Positions 1 to 9,419 of a DNA stretch of 41,672 bases are shown piece by piece. Numbering within the stretch: position 1 is the first letter of the stretch; each line of letters opens with the position of its first letter. Under the pieces are notes generated by a model. The model made no database searches and was not told where the DNA came from. It saw nothing but the letters and a program-made list of their open reading frames with translations. Source of the DNA: Gammaproteobacteria bacterium (GTDB lineage Bacteria; Pseudomonadota; Gammaproteobacteria; Pseudomonadales; Azotimanducaceae); the NCBI GenBank assembly GCA_020832085.1, contig JAFIFJ010000121.1, positions 1 through 41,672 of the forward strand, read 5' to 3'. A program made the translations under genes and the position numbers.

Positions 1-480
1 CCCTGGCGCTGTCGCGAGAGGAACGCTCGATACGGTGGACATGGCGAGGCCTTGTGGGAAGCTCACGAAGCGAAGCGTAGTGAGCGATTGCCAGCAGCGC
101 CGAGACGGCTTCCTGCAGGCTGGAAGCTTGCAGGCGGCTGCGCCGCCTTCGCGACTGGGGCTCACAGGCTACGCTGCGCTCCGTCCCGCTGTTTTGCGCC
201 ATCCATGGCGCGCGCCACTTCGCGGCGCACTTCGTGCGACGCATTCCGCTCCAGGCGAAATGCACCCACAACAACGCCGGTAGGGGCGAGGATTTTTTGG
301 GGCGGGCAACGCCGCCAGCGGGCAAAAAGACCGCCCGCTCTCGGCCGCGACAACGCCGGTAGGGCCGAGGATTTTTGGTCGCTGGCAAGGCGCCGTCCGA
401 CGAGAGACCGGGCGCGTACACCAAGTACGCAACCGGTTCGAGGAGGACGGCAACGCCGCCAGCGGGCAAAAAGACCGGCC
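1..480. other. Non-coding, palindrome-rich region downstream of nqrF
   Basis: I see no convincing gene here; the open frames are arginine/alanine/proline-rich with no family resemblance. The left part has short inverted repeats, for example GCTCAC (61-66) with GTGAGC (80-85). The right part, from about 271, holds the repeated palindromic element annotated separately. In many bacteria apbE, whose product attaches FMN to NqrB and NqrC, follows nqrF; it is not present in these 480 bases. Confidence 0.6.
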
Positions 481-494
481 CTACCCGCCGAAGT
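271..494. repeat. Nested palindromic (REP/BIME- or MITE-like) repeat element
   Basis: Two segments occur twice in direct orientation: about 29 bases at 271-300 and again at 350-378 (ACAACGCCGGTAGGG..., differing by about one substitution and one T), and 29 identical bases at 305-333 and 449-477 (core CCAGCGGGCAAAAAGACCG). The segment 350-398 is also an imperfect inverted copy of 445-494, and its centre has a perfect hairpin, GCGTAC (414-419) with GTACGC (425-430). The whole 350-494 element could fold into one long imperfect hairpin. Its right arm includes the nqrF stop codon (481-483) and last glycine codons. Similarity to dispersed REP/BIME-type elements is inference; only one locus is visible. 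Confidence 0.7.
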
Positions 495-1716
495 CGTCTA
501 GGAGGATGTTCTCGGGTTCTACTCCAAGATCATCCAGCATCTTCAACACCGCAGCCACCATCGGCGGCGGTCCGCACAGATAATACTCGCAGTCCTCCGG
601 CGCCGGATGATTGGCCAGATACTGATCGAAAACCACCGTGTGGATGAAGCCGGTGAGGCCTTTCCAGTCGTCTTCGGGCAGCGGATCCGACAGCGCCACG
701 TGCCACTTGAAGTTCTCGAACTGAGCGTCGAGTTCGTCGAACTCCTCGGTGTAGAACATCTCCTTCAGGCTTCGCGCGCCATACCAGTACGACATTTTGA
801 CGTCGGTCTTCTTCTTGCGCTTGAGCTCATCGAAAATGTGCGAGCGCAGCGGCGCCATGCCAGCACCACCGCCGATCCAGATCTTCTCGTTCTTGGTCTC
901 CTTGACGAAGAAGTCGCCGTAGGGACCGAAGCAGGTCAGCTTGTCGCCGGGCTTGAGCTTGAAGATGTAGGAGGACATCTTGCCCGGCGGGAAGTCGGTC
1001 CCGGGCGGCGGCGAGGCGATCCGGATGTTGAACTTCAGGATGCCCTTCTCTTCCGGATAGTTGGCCATGGAGTAGGCACGAACCGTCGGCTCGGTGACCT
1101 TGGCGCGGTACTGCCAGACATCGAAGCGGTCCCAGTCGCCCCGGAATTCTTCGGCCACGTCGATATCGTCCTTGTAGGACATCTCGTAGGGCGGGATCTC
1201 CATCTGCACGAAGCCGCCGGCTCGAAAGTCCACGTCGGCGCCTTCCGGCAGCTTCAGCACCAATTCCTTGATGAAGGTGGCGACATTGTCGTTGGAGATC
1301 ACCTCGCACTCCCAGCGCTCGACGCCGAAGGCATCTTCGGGAATGCGGATCTTCATGTCCTGCTTGACGGGAACCTGACAGGCCAGGCGCCAGCCGTCCC
1401 GCACTTCGGCCCGGGTGAACGCGCCTTCTTCAGTCGACAGCAGCGCGCCGCCGCCTTCCGTCACCTGGCACTTGCACTGCTTGCAGGACCCGCCACCACC
1501 GCAGGCCGAGGAGAGGTAGATGCCCTTGTCCGCCAGCGCATTGAGCAGCTTGCCGCCGGAGCTCACTTCCACCGCCTTGTTGGGATCGTCATTGATCTCG
1601 AGCGATACCGCACCGGAGCTGACCAGCTTCGAGCGCGCAACGAGAATGACCACCACCAGCAGCAGCACGGTGACGGTGAACATGGAGACCCCGAGAATGA
1701 CTGTTGCGTCCAACAT
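481..1716 (-). CDS. nqrF: Na+-translocating NADH:quinone reductase subunit F
   Basis: This is the electron-entry subunit of Na+-NQR: it oxidises NADH on the cytoplasmic side and passes electrons via FAD to a [2Fe-2S] centre. The 411 residues match the family. There is one N-terminal membrane helix (about residues 3-27). The plant-type ferredoxin cysteines are Cys72, Cys78, Cys81 and Cys113. They are followed by an FAD site (RAYSMANYP) and an NADH-binding segment ([12 protein letters not shown]); the C-terminus is DDFGG. It is the last gene of nqrABCDEF, 72 bases after nqrE, slightly looser than the overlapping upstream genes. The stop codon lies in the arm of a palindromic repeat. Confidence 0.97.
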   Translation of the reverse strand: MLDATVILGVSMFTVTVLLLVVVILVARSKLVSSGAVSLEINDDPNKAVEVSSGGKLLNALADKGIYLSSACGGGGSCKQCKCQVTEGGGALLSTEEGAFTRAEVRDGWRLACQVPVKQDMKIRIPEDAFGVERWECEVISNDNVATFIKELVLKLPEGADVDFRAGGFVQMEIPPYEMSYKDDIDVAEEFRGDWDRFDVWQYRAKVTEPTVRAYSMANYPEEKGILKFNIRIASPPPGTDFPPGKMSSYIFKLKPGDKLTCFGPYGDFFVKETKNEKIWIGGGAGMAPLRSHIFDELKRKKKTDVKMSYWYGARSLKEMFYTEEFDELDAQFENFKWHVALSDPLPEDDWKGLTGFIHTVVFDQYLANHPAPEDCEYYLCGPPPMVAAVLKMLDDLGVEPENILLDDFGG

Positions 1717-1788
1717 CGCTATCTAACTCCTTTGGGCCTTATTCACGAATCGCCCGTGCGATCGAGCACCCGTCTAACCCGTATGCGA

Positions 1789-2397
1789 TCAGAGATCGAT
1801 GCCGCCGAAGGACATGAAGCCCAGCGAGATCAGACCTACGCAGATGAAGGTGATGCCCAGTCCGCGAAGCCCCTCGGGGACGTCGCTGTACTTCAGCTTC
1901 TCCCGCACACCCGCCAGGGCAGTGATGGCCAGCGCCCAGCCGACACCGGCGCCCAGGCCGAAGGCCACGCTCTCGGTAAAGGTGTAGTCGCGCTCCACCA
2001 TGAACAGGGAGGCGCCGAGGATGGCGCAGTTCACCGTGATCAGCGGCAGGAAGACACCCAGGGCCGAGTACAGAGCAGGAACGTGCTTGTCGAGGAACAT
2101 CTCCAGGATCTGCACCAGCGCGGCAATGACGCCGATGTAGGCCAGGAAACCCAGGAAGGACAGATCCACGTTCGGGAACCCGGCCCAGGCCAACGCGCCG
2201 TCACGCAGGAAGTACTGATAGATCAGGTTGTTCACCGGCACCGTGATCGCAAGCACGACGATCACGGCGACGCCGAGACCGAAGGCCGTGGAAATCTTCT
2301 TGGAAATGGCAATGAACGTGCACATGCCCAGGAAGAACGTCAGGGCCATGTTCTCGATGAAGATGACCGAGAAGAAGATGCCGAGATAATGCTCCAT
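1789..2397 (-). CDS. nqrE: Na+-translocating NADH:quinone reductase subunit E
   Basis: A 202-residue polytopic membrane subunit with about six helices, homologous to RnfA and paired with NqrD in the membrane core of Na+-NQR. Two cysteines sit where the family has its conserved intramembrane pair: Cys26 (FLGMC) and Cys124 (ITVNC). Structural work on the Vibrio enzyme assigns such cysteines, with those of NqrD, to an intramembrane iron-sulfur centre. The start codon overlaps the nqrD stop in a TGATG arrangement at 2397, which implies translational coupling. Length and sequence are ordinary for the family. Confidence 0.97.
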   Translation of the reverse strand: MEHYLGIFFSVIFIENMALTFFLGMCTFIAISKKISTAFGLGVAVIVVLAITVPVNNLIYQYFLRDGALAWAGFPNVDLSFLGFLAYIGVIAALVQILEMFLDKHVPALYSALGVFLPLITVNCAILGASLFMVERDYTFTESVAFGLGAGVGWALAITALAGVREKLKYSDVPEGLRGLGITFICVGLISLGFMSFGGIDL

Positions 2398-3059
2398 CAG
2401 ATGGCCTCCTTGTACTGCACGTTCTCGGCGATTTCGTATTCAGCCGGCTCCACCTGGGCGGGCTTCCAGGCCCGCAGTGCCCAGATGGCCAGACCAATGA
2501 TGAAGAAGGCGCTGGGTGCCAGCAGCATGAGACCGTTGCCGATGTACCAGCCGCCGTCATTGACCGACGGAAACAGGGTGTAGCCCATCAGCGTGCCCGC
2601 TCCGAGGGGCTCGCGGATCAAGGCCACCAGCAACAGCAGAATGCTGTAGCCGAGACCGTTGCCGATGCCATCGAGGAAGGAGATGTAGGGCCCGTTCTGC
2701 AGCGCAAAGCCCTCTGCGCGACCAAGCACGATGCAGTTGGTGATGATCAGGCCGACAAACACCGACAGCCGCTGGGACACCTCATAGGCATAGGCTTGAA
2801 TGATCTGGTCCACCAGGATCACCAGCGACGCGATGATGGTCATCTGGATGATGATGCGGATGCTCGACGGCATGACGTGGCGCAGCAGCGACACGAACAG
2901 GTTGGAGAAGGCGCAGACGAAAATCACCGCCGCGCACATCACCAGCGTGTTGACCATGCTGACCGTCACCGCCAATGCAGAACAGATGCCGAGCACCTGC
3001 AGCGCTATGGGGTTGTTGTCAAAGATGGGGCTGAACAGTACTTCTTTGGGGCTCGACAT
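2397..3059 (-). CDS. nqrD: Na+-translocating NADH:quinone reductase subunit D
   Basis: A 220-residue integral membrane subunit, homologous to RnfE, that forms an inverted pseudo-symmetric pair with NqrE in the Na+-NQR core. Conserved-position cysteines are Cys26 (LGIC) and Cys109 (IITNC), in keeping with the intramembrane Fe-S centre known from Vibrio. The family segment with [11 protein letters not shown] is present. The start overlaps the nqrC stop (TGATG at 3057-3061) and the stop overlaps the nqrE start in the same way, so nqrC, nqrD and nqrE are tightly coupled. Confidence 0.97.
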   Translation of the reverse strand: MSSPKEVLFSPIFDNNPIALQVLGICSALAVTVSMVNTLVMCAAVIFVCAFSNLFVSLLRHVMPSSIRIIIQMTIIASLVILVDQIIQAYAYEVSQRLSVFVGLIITNCIVLGRAEGFALQNGPYISFLDGIGNGLGYSILLLLVALIREPLGAGTLMGYTLFPSVNDGGWYIGNGLMLLAPSAFFIIGLAIWALRAWKPAQVEPAEYEIAENVQYKEAI

Positions 3060-3862
3060 CAGGCTTCCCCTTGCCGCAGTTTTTCCAGATAGGCGCCGTA
3101 GCCGAGATCGCTCAGCCAGAAGTTCACCAGGTTCTCAACACCGCGACTGGTGAGGGTGGCGCCGGCGAGCATGTCGACCTGGTGCCGTCGTGCGTCGCTG
3201 CCTTCCGGAGCTCGGGTCTTCACCAGCTCCACGGCGGGACGCCCCTCATCGTCGAAGAGCTTCAGCCCTTCCCACTGGGCGCGCCAGCGCGGGTTCTCCA
3301 CTTCGCCGCCGAGCCCCGGGGTTTCCTGGTGGCGATAGAAGGCAATGCCCTCCGCCGTGACCAGATCGCCCTCGATGGCCAGGTAGCCGAAGAGGGTGCC
3401 CCAGAGGCCCATGCCACGAACCGGCAGCACGGTTTTCTCGACGTTGCCGGCGTCATCTCGCATCAGGTAGACGATGCCGTAGTTCTCGAGACGCCGCAGC
3501 GTGGCGATGTCTTCGTCCCCGGAGAGTCTGCGCGACCGGCTCGCGTCACGGGCCGAACGCAGCTGATCGAACTCCGCCGGATCGATGTCCTCGGCATATT
3601 CGCCAGTGCGGAGGTCTACGACCCGGACATCGAACAGATCGAAGAGCTCGTTGATGCCAAGGCCCTCGGCACTGGTGCTTTGGCCCGGGGCCAGCAGGCC
3701 GGCAGCCACCAGAATGTTCTGGCGCTGGTTCAGCAGCCGGTTGGCTTCCTGGGCCGGCTTGAGCGCCACGGCTGCCACCGAAACCAGAATCGAGGCCACG
3801 AGGCACACCGAGATGGCGACGATGAGGATATTGCCAATGGAGTCGCGGTTACGCTGCGGCAT
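3059..3862 (-). CDS. nqrC: Na+-translocating NADH:quinone reductase subunit C
   Basis: A 267-residue subunit with one N-terminal membrane helix (about residues 10-35) and a periplasmic flavodomain. The motif [10 protein letters not shown] (230-239) matches the flavinylation consensus; Thr236 is the likely residue bonded to FMN through phosphate, a link made by ApbE in characterised systems. I chose the ATG at 3862 (MPQRNRDS...) because it matches the family N-terminus. The frame extends to 3904, but those residues do not look like NqrC and would overlap nqrB more. With this start the gene overlaps the end of nqrB by 14 bases. Confidence 0.95.
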   Translation of the reverse strand: MPQRNRDSIGNILIVAISVCLVASILVSVAAVALKPAQEANRLLNQRQNILVAAGLLAPGQSTSAEGLGINELFDLFDVRVVDLRTGEYAEDIDPAEFDQLRSARDASRSRRLSGDEDIATLRRLENYGIVYLMRDDAGNVEKTVLPVRGMGLWGTLFGYLAIEGDLVTAEGIAFYRHQETPGLGGEVENPRWRAQWEGLKLFDDEGRPAVELVKTRAPEGSDARRHQVDMLAGATLTSRGVENLVNFWLSDLGYGAYLEKLRQGEA

Positions 3863-5045
3863 TGCGGGCCATCCTCCGCTTGATGTTGGACTGCACGACG
3901 GCATTATCGATCAGCGGTGCAAACAGGTTCGCGAACAGGATCGCCAGCATCATGCCTTCAGGGAATGCAGGGTTGATGACGCGGATAATGACGCACATCA
4001 CGCCGATCATCACGCCGAACCAGATCCTGCCGGTATTGGTCATGGCGGCAGACACGGGGTCCGTAGCCATGAACACCATACCAAAGGCGAATCCACCGAG
4101 CACGAAGTGCCAGTACCACGGCATCGCATACATGGGGTTGGAGTCGGAACCGATCACGTTCAGCAGCAGCGAGCAGCCGACCATGCCGATCATGACGCCG
4201 GCCACGATGCGCCAGTTGGCGATACGCATGGTGAGCAGGACCGCACCGCCGATCAGGATGGCCAGCGTCGACACCTCGCCGACGGAACCAGGCAGGTTAC
4301 CGAAGAAGGCGTCCCACCAGCTCACCCCATAGGGCTCGCCAATGGCCGCCAGCCCCAGCGGCGTGGCGGCGGTGAAACCATCCACGGCCACCCAGACCTG
4401 ATCACCGGAAATCTGCGCCGGATAGGCGAAGTAGAGGAAGGCGCGACCGGTTAAGGCCGGATTGAGGAAATTCTTGCCGGTGCCACCGAACACTTCCTTG
4501 GCGATCACGACGCCGAAGGTGATGCCCAGGGCCACCTGCCACAGCGGGATGGTGGCGGGCAGGATGAGTGCGAACAGCACGCTGGTGACGAAGAAGCCTT
4601 CGTTGACCTCGTGGCCGCGCTTGGCGGCGAACAGGATCTCCCAGAAGCCCCCGACAATGAAGGTGGTGGCATATATCGGCAGGAAATAGGCCGCGCCGTG
4701 GACGAAATTGTCCCAGATGCTGTTGGGATCGAAGCCGGCGACCATGCCGATCAGCGCCCCACGCCAACCGTCGGCACTCTCCTGCCCCAGGCTGGCCAGC
4801 GCTTCGTTGGCATTCAGGCCGATGAAGTACATGCCGACGAACATGGCCGGGAAGGTGCACATCCACACCGTGATCATGATCCGTTTCAGATCGAGACCAT
4901 CGCGGACATGGGAAGGACCGCCAGTCACCCGCGCCGGCTTGTAAAGCGCGGTATCCACCGCTTCGTACAGCGCGTAGAACTTTTCGTACTTGCCGCCTTT
5001 CTCGAACTGCGGCTCGATGCCGTCGAGGAACGTCCTGAGGCTCAT
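3849..5045 (-). CDS. nqrB: Na+-translocating NADH:quinone reductase subunit B
   Basis: A 398-residue polytopic membrane subunit, homologous to RnfD, that carries covalent FMN and riboflavin and takes part in Na+ movement and quinone reduction. The segment [11 protein letters not shown] (221-231) corresponds to the family FMN-attachment site, with Thr228 the probable attachment residue. The family motif [23 protein letters not shown] is intact (about 187-209; given as a guide to position). A strong ribosome-binding site, GGAGGG, lies just before the ATG within the last codons of nqrA. Four bases separate nqrA from nqrB. Confidence 0.97.
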   Translation of the reverse strand: MSLRTFLDGIEPQFEKGGKYEKFYALYEAVDTALYKPARVTGGPSHVRDGLDLKRIMITVWMCTFPAMFVGMYFIGLNANEALASLGQESADGWRGALIGMVAGFDPNSIWDNFVHGAAYFLPIYATTFIVGGFWEILFAAKRGHEVNEGFFVTSVLFALILPATIPLWQVALGITFGVVIAKEVFGGTGKNFLNPALTGRAFLYFAYPAQISGDQVWVAVDGFTAATPLGLAAIGEPYGVSWWDAFFGNLPGSVGEVSTLAILIGGAVLLTMRIANWRIVAGVMIGMVGCSLLLNVIGSDSNPMYAMPWYWHFVLGGFAFGMVFMATDPVSAAMTNTGRIWFGVMIGVMCVIIRVINPAFPEGMMLAILFANLFAPLIDNAVVQSNIKRRMARNAAA

Positions 5046-5049
5046 GCGC

Positions 5050-6399
5050 TCAACCCTCCTTCTCGATGCGGGTCAAGGTTTCCCGCAGCACGGGCCCGTA
5101 TTCGTATTTGCCTGGACAGGCGAACGTGCACAGGGCCACATCCTCCTCATCGAGTTCGAGACAGCCGAGCGCAATCGCAGTGTCGAGATCCTGCACCAGC
5201 AGAGCACGCAGCAGCTGCGTCGGCAGCATGTCCATGGGCACCAGCGTCTCGTAGGTGCCGATGGGCACCATGGCCCGCGGCGAGCCGTTGGCGCTGGTGG
5301 TGAGGTCGAAGCTCTTGCGCCCGAGCAGGCGCGAAATGTAAATCGGAAACACCGAGAACTTGTTCACGCCGGGCCGCAGGTAGTGCAGCGGCTCCCGTTC
5401 GTGGTCCTCAGCCAGCACGCTGATCTGCTGGTGATAGGGTCCGAGGAAGCTCAGTGGTCCACGGGCCACCCGCCCGGACAGCACGGTGCCGGAAATGGCA
5501 CGCAGCTCACCACCCTCGGTCTCGCCGGCCAGCAGCTCGTCCACATTGGCACCCATGCGGGTGCGCAGCAGGCGCGGTTTCGTCACCGGCGGTCCCCCGA
5601 GGGCCACCACCCGCTGGGTGTAGAGCCGGCCGGAGGTCAGGGTGTGCCCAATGGCGATCACGTCCTGGTAGTTGATGCTCCAGACCGTCCGCTTGCCACC
5701 CACCGGATCGAGAAAGTGGATGTGGGTGCCCACCAGACCCGCCGGATGGGGGCCGCTGAAGGTCTCCTGACGGATGCGGGCATCGCTGCCGGTGGGCAGC
5801 TTCGCGTCCGGCGCCGTGCACAGGAACACTGGTCCGTCGGTGAGCTTGGCCAGGAGGTCGAGCCCGGTGCCGAAGGCCTCGGCTTCTTCGTTGATGACGA
5901 CCAACGGATCCGCTGCCAGCGGCGCGGTATCCATGGCGGTGACGAAGATCGATCGGGGCCGGCTGCCGATGGCGGGAATGCGGCTGAACGGGCGGGTGCG
6001 CAGGGTGGTCCAGAGTCCGCAGGCCACCAGTGCCTTCTCTACCGCCTCTCCATCGAGACCGGCGATGCGGTCGGGGCCAATGGCCTCGAACTGCTCGGCC
6101 TCCTCATCACCCGAGTCGACATCGATCACCACGCTCAGCAGGGCGCGCTTGGCGCCGCGGTGAATGGCACTTACCTTGCCTGCTGCCGGGGCCGTGAAGA
6201 CGACCCCTTCGTTCTTCTTGTCGTCGAACAGAACCTGACCGAGCTTGACCTGATCACCTTCCTGGACCTGCATCGTCGGCTTCATGCCCAGGTAGTCGTC
6301 ACCGACAACAGCGACCTGACGGACGGGGCGGGCATTGTCTATGGTCTGTTCCGGACGCCCCGAGATGGGGAGGTCGAGGCCGCGCTTGATCCTGATCAT
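5050..6399 (-). CDS. nqrA: Na+-translocating NADH:quinone reductase subunit A
   Basis: The first gene of the nqr operon, encoding the peripheral cytoplasmic subunit that has no redox cofactor of its own and has been linked to quinone binding. I chose the ATG at 6399, giving [14 protein letters not shown]..., because NqrA proteins normally begin with this K-x-G-LDLPI motif. A TTG nine codons upstream (6426) would add MAGNGYCKG and is less likely. The product is 449 residues, normal for the family. The upstream ribosome-binding site is weak (AAAGG close to the start). A long leader of about 250 bases precedes the gene if the promoter at about 6660 is used. Confidence 0.95.
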   Translation of the reverse strand: MIRIKRGLDLPISGRPEQTIDNARPVRQVAVVGDDYLGMKPTMQVQEGDQVKLGQVLFDDKKNEGVVFTAPAAGKVSAIHRGAKRALLSVVIDVDSGDEEAEQFEAIGPDRIAGLDGEAVEKALVACGLWTTLRTRPFSRIPAIGSRPRSIFVTAMDTAPLAADPLVVINEEAEAFGTGLDLLAKLTDGPVFLCTAPDAKLPTGSDARIRQETFSGPHPAGLVGTHIHFLDPVGGKRTVWSINYQDVIAIGHTLTSGRLYTQRVVALGGPPVTKPRLLRTRMGANVDELLAGETEGGELRAISGTVLSGRVARGPLSFLGPYHQQISVLAEDHEREPLHYLRPGVNKFSVFPIYISRLLGRKSFDLTTSANGSPRAMVPIGTYETLVPMDMLPTQLLRALLVQDLDTAIALGCLELDEEDVALCTFACPGKYEYGPVLRETLTRIEKEG

Positions 6400-6750
6400 G
6401 CCTTTGCAGTACCCATTCCCAGCCAATGAGGAGGGAGCCCTTCGGGCGCCCTGGCTGATCGCGCCGAATTCGAGCCCCAGCGATTACGGCCCGACGGTTC
6501 CGAACGAACCGCCATGGCCCTGGCGCAGCGGGATGACATCGAGTTCCAGCCTGAGCCGGAACCCATCCGCGTGCGCAACGCGCGATCATGAAACGTTGGA
6601 TAAACCCGGGACCGACCGCTTGCAGCGACGCCAAGGACCCGGTCCGCACGGCGCCCGAAATTATAGAGATCAAGCCCTCACTTTGCCACTTCAACCGGTC
6701 GAAAGCTGGACTCGAAACGCAGCTTCGAGCGCCGCTGACCCGCATGAGGA
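6400..6750. other. Intergenic region between gap and nqrA
   Basis: About 350 bases that should hold the nqr promoter and leader. A perfect -10 hexamer is present on the minus strand (6660-6665). A small stem with a TTCG loop (6431-6451) lies about 30 bases ahead of the nqrA start on the minus strand. On the plus strand, 6451-6591 is a coding-like 46-codon frame ending in TGA (...IRVRNARS), but it lacks an ATG until 6514. I do not call it a gene. No T-rich terminator is visible after gap. Confidence 0.5.
6652..6690 (-). promoter_or_regulatory. Candidate sigma-70 promoter of the nqr operon
   Basis: On the minus strand a perfect -10 box TATAAT lies at 6665-6660, in the context GATCTCTATAATTTCG. 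The -35 region is poor: the best hexamer at 17-18 bases spacing is near TGGCAA/GGCAAA, so an activator may be needed. Transcription would start near 6652, giving a 5' leader of about 250 bases before nqrA. It could equally be a chance match in a non-coding stretch. Confidence 0.4.
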
Positions 6751-8226
6751 TCAGCCGAAACCGGTACGCGCCACGTCAGAGGGAATCAGCGGATACTTGA
6801 TGCCCGCCATCTTCTGGACGATGCGCACCACCTGGCAACTGTAGCCGAATTCGTTGTCGTACCAGACGTAGAGGACACAGCGGTTGTCGTCGACGATGGT
6901 GGCCTCGCCGTCGACGATACAGGCGTGGCGATTGCCCACCAGATCACTGGAGACCACCTCCGGCGAGGTGGTGAAGTCGATCTGCCGCTGCAGCGCCGAG
7001 TTCAGGGCCACGTCACGCATGTACTCATTGAGTTCCGCCACCGTGGTGCTGCGACCGAGGGTCAGGTTGCAGATCACCAGCGACACGTTCGGGGTGGGTA
7101 CGCGGATCGCGTTGCCGGTGAGCTTGCCTGCCATCTCCGGCATCAGCTTCACCACCGCCTCGGAGGCACCGGTTTCGGTGATCACCATGTTCAGCGGGGC
7201 CGCCCGACCGCGGCGATTCTTCGGATGGAAGTTGTCGATGAGGTTCTGGTCGTTGGTGTAGGCGTGTACGGTCTCGAGGTGGCCGTGGACGATCTCGAAC
7301 TCGTCGTTCATCACCTTCAGGACGGGGACGATGGCGTTGGTGGTGCAGGACGCCGCGGCGATGATCCGGTCCTCGGGGTCGATGAGCTTGGAGTTCACCC
7401 CGGACACGATGTTCTTGATATTGCCCTTGCCCGGCGCGGTGAGCACGACCCGCGCGGCACCCTTGGCTTCCAGATGCTTCGACAGGCCTTTCTCGTCCCG
7501 CCAGGCCCCCGTGTTGTCCACGATGATGGCGTTGTCGATGCCATAGGCGGTGTAGTCGATGGCCGTCGGATCACTGGCATAGATCACCCGGATGACGTTG
7601 CCGTTGGCGATGATGCACTGGTGCTCCTCGTCCACCCGGATGGTGCCCTGAAAAGCGCCATGCACGGAGTCGCGACGCAGCAGGCTGGCGCGCTTGACCA
7701 GATCGTCCTTGTTGCCGGAGGGGCGCACGACGATGGCCCGCAGGCGCAACTGGGATCCGCTGCCGGTCTTCTCGATCAGCAGCCGCGCCACCAGGCGGCC
7801 GATGCGGCCGAAGCCATAGAGCACCACGTCCTGGGGCTGTTCGATGGGCGGCACGTGGCGGCCGATGACCCCTTCGAGTTCACGCCGTACGAAGGCATCG
7901 ACATCGCTGGCTCCGGCCTCGGACTCTTCCATGAACTGCGTAGCCAGCTTGCCCACATCAATGTGGGAAGGCCCGAGATCGAGCCGCGACATGGCATCTA
8001 AAATGGGGAAGCTCTCGAACTCGGAAAGCTCGTTGCGGGCCACCTGTCGGACATAGCGATGGGTCTTCATGAGACTGGTGACGCTCTGATTGTAGAGCGC
8101 CCGCCCATAGCAGTAGGTGACCACGTTCTTGCGATAGAGCTTGCCGATGATGGGAATCATCGCCTCGGCCAGCTCCTCGCGCTGTTTCCAGTCGGGGAAA
8201 TAATCGTCGAGGCTCGGTAGCGCCAC
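6751..8226 (-). CDS. gap: Long-form glyceraldehyde-3-phosphate dehydrogenase
   Basis: A phosphorylating GAPDH of the long class (about 480-490 residues, found in Pseudomonas, Vibrio and relatives) with an N-terminal extension of about 125 residues before the Rossmann domain. The nucleotide-binding motif GFGRIGRL is clear, and the catalytic motif SCTTN places the active Cys at about residue 294. The usual GAPDH C-terminal motif WYDNEFGYS is present. I chose the GTG at 8226 (VALPSLDDYFPDWKQREELAEAM), giving 491 residues, because homologues start about 20 residues before EAMIPIIG; the open frame reaches 8349 but the extra residues are not family-like. The ribosome-binding site is weak, so the start is uncertain. 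It lies between kor and nqr on the same strand. Confidence 0.88.
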   Translation of the reverse strand: MALPSLDDYFPDWKQREELAEAMIPIIGKLYRKNVVTYCYGRALYNQSVTSLMKTHRYVRQVARNELSEFESFPILDAMSRLDLGPSHIDVGKLATQFMEESEAGASDVDAFVRRELEGVIGRHVPPIEQPQDVVLYGFGRIGRLVARLLIEKTGSGSQLRLRAIVVRPSGNKDDLVKRASLLRRDSVHGAFQGTIRVDEEHQCIIANGNVIRVIYASDPTAIDYTAYGIDNAIIVDNTGAWRDEKGLSKHLEAKGAARVVLTAPGKGNIKNIVSGVNSKLIDPEDRIIAAASCTTNAIVPVLKVMNDEFEIVHGHLETVHAYTNDQNLIDNFHPKNRRGRAAPLNMVITETGASEAVVKLMPEMAGKLTGNAIRVPTPNVSLVICNLTLGRSTTVAELNEYMRDVALNSALQRQIDFTTSPEVVSSDLVGNRHACIVDGEATIVDDNRCVLYVWYDNEFGYSCQVVRIVQKMAGIKYPLIPSDVARTGFG

Positions 8227-8363
8227 TGTGCTTGCATCCCGTGTTGGGCTTCGGCCACCGTCGTGACCGAAGCGAGTTTCGAGGCGGCGCGTATTATGCA
8301 GAACGTTGCCCGCAGATGACAGGACGAAGGGTGTCCATCGGGGGCCCAAGTGCGGGCCTCAAA

Positions 8364-9419
8364 TCACCGGAAGGCGGCGTTGATGGCTTCCAGACGTTCG
8401 CTGCCGGGGCAGAGCTCCGCTTCGCCGAGGGTGGCCAGCGGTGCGTTCACCGTGTTGAGGATCTCGTGACAGTCACTGGGATCGTCGTCGAGATACAGCA
8501 GCCCCGTGGCGATTTCTCCCACCTCGGCCCGGCGCATCAGGGTGTCCATGGCGCCCACCCGATCGCGGGGATCGTAATCCCGGTGCAGCTTGTGCAGCCG
8601 CAGGGTGCTGCCATCGGGCATGGCCACATCCTCCACCGTGCCGGGAGCGTAGTCGACCCGGATCTCGTCCCGGATGGGGATGAGATCAGCCACCGCCATG
8701 GTTTCGGTGTGGGAGCGCACGTATTCGTAGCTCTTGGTGGAGCCGTTGTGGTTATTGAAGGCCACGCAGGGGGAGATCACATCGAGAAAGGCAAAGCCTT
8801 CGTGCTTCAGCGCCGCCTTCAGCAGCGGCACCAGCTGCGCCTTGTCACCGGAGAAACTGCGGGCGACGAAGGTGGCCCCGATCTGGATGGCCATCATGGC
8901 CAGATCGATGGGCTCATAGAGGTTCGGTGCGCCCTTCTTGCTGGTGGAACCCTTGTCGTTGGTGGCCGAGAACTGGCCCTTGGTGAGCCCGTAGGTGCCG
9001 TTGTTGTCCACCACGTAGGTCATGTTGATGCGACGACGGACGATGTGGGCAAACTGGCCGAGCCCGATGGACGCGGTGTCCCCATCGCCGGAGATGCCGA
9101 TGTAGTAAAGCTCCCGGTTGGCCATGTTGGCCCCGGTGGCCACTGACGGCATCCGTCCATGCACGGAATTGAAGCCGTGGGACTTGCCGAGGAAGTAGGT
9201 CGGCGTCTTCGACGAACAGCCGATGCCTGACAGCTTCGCCACCCGGTGGGCAGGAATCGACAGCTCATGGCAGGCCTGGATGATGGCCGCACTCACCGAG
9301 TCGTGGCCGCAGCCGGCGCAGAGCGTGGACACCGCACCTTCGTAATCCCGTCGCGTCAGACCGAGATCATTGCGCGGCAGCTTGGGATGGTGGGTCCTGG
9401 GTTTCGCTACAAAGGTCAC
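8364..9419 (-). CDS. korB: 2-oxoglutarate:ferredoxin oxidoreductase, beta subunit
   Basis: The thiamine-diphosphate-binding beta subunit of a 2-oxoacid:ferredoxin oxidoreductase, which converts 2-oxoacid + CoA to acyl-CoA + CO2 with ferredoxin as acceptor, or the reverse. Candidate [4Fe-4S] ligands are Cys34 and Cys37 (LCAGCGHDS), Cys68 (GIGCSSKTP) and Cys218 (ISPCVAF). The TPP/Mg motif is GDGDTASIG (111-119) with VVDNNGTYGLTKGQ. The start is GTG at 9419, overlapping the korA stop as GTGA (coupling). 2-oxoglutarate is the likeliest substrate by similarity to KorB-type proteins, but pyruvate or branched-chain acids cannot be excluded from sequence alone. Confidence 0.9.
   Translation of the reverse strand: MTFVAKPRTHHPKLPRNDLGLTRRDYEGAVSTLCAGCGHDSVSAAIIQACHELSIPAHRVAKLSGIGCSSKTPTYFLGKSHGFNSVHGRMPSVATGANMANRELYYIGISGDGDTASIGLGQFAHIVRRRINMTYVVDNNGTYGLTKGQFSATNDKGSTSKKGAPNLYEPIDLAMMAIQIGATFVARSFSGDKAQLVPLLKAALKHEGFAFLDVISPCVAFNNHNGSTKSYEYVRSHTETMAVADLIPIRDEIRVDYAPGTVEDVAMPDGSTLRLHKLHRDYDPRDRVGAMDTLMRRAEVGEIATGLLYLDDDPSDCHEILNTVNAPLATLGEAELCPGSERLEAINAAFR

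Noticed and set aside
52..501. 149-codon plus-strand frame at the left edge
   Set aside because: It is built from palindromic repeats (RRQRAKRP repeated) and overlaps the nqrF end.
607..2583. 658-codon open frame antisense to nqrF-nqrD
   Set aside because: It is the shadow of GC-rich genes on the other strand. The translation is His/Gln/Gly/Asp-rich with no family resemblance, while nqr genes on the minus strand are certain.
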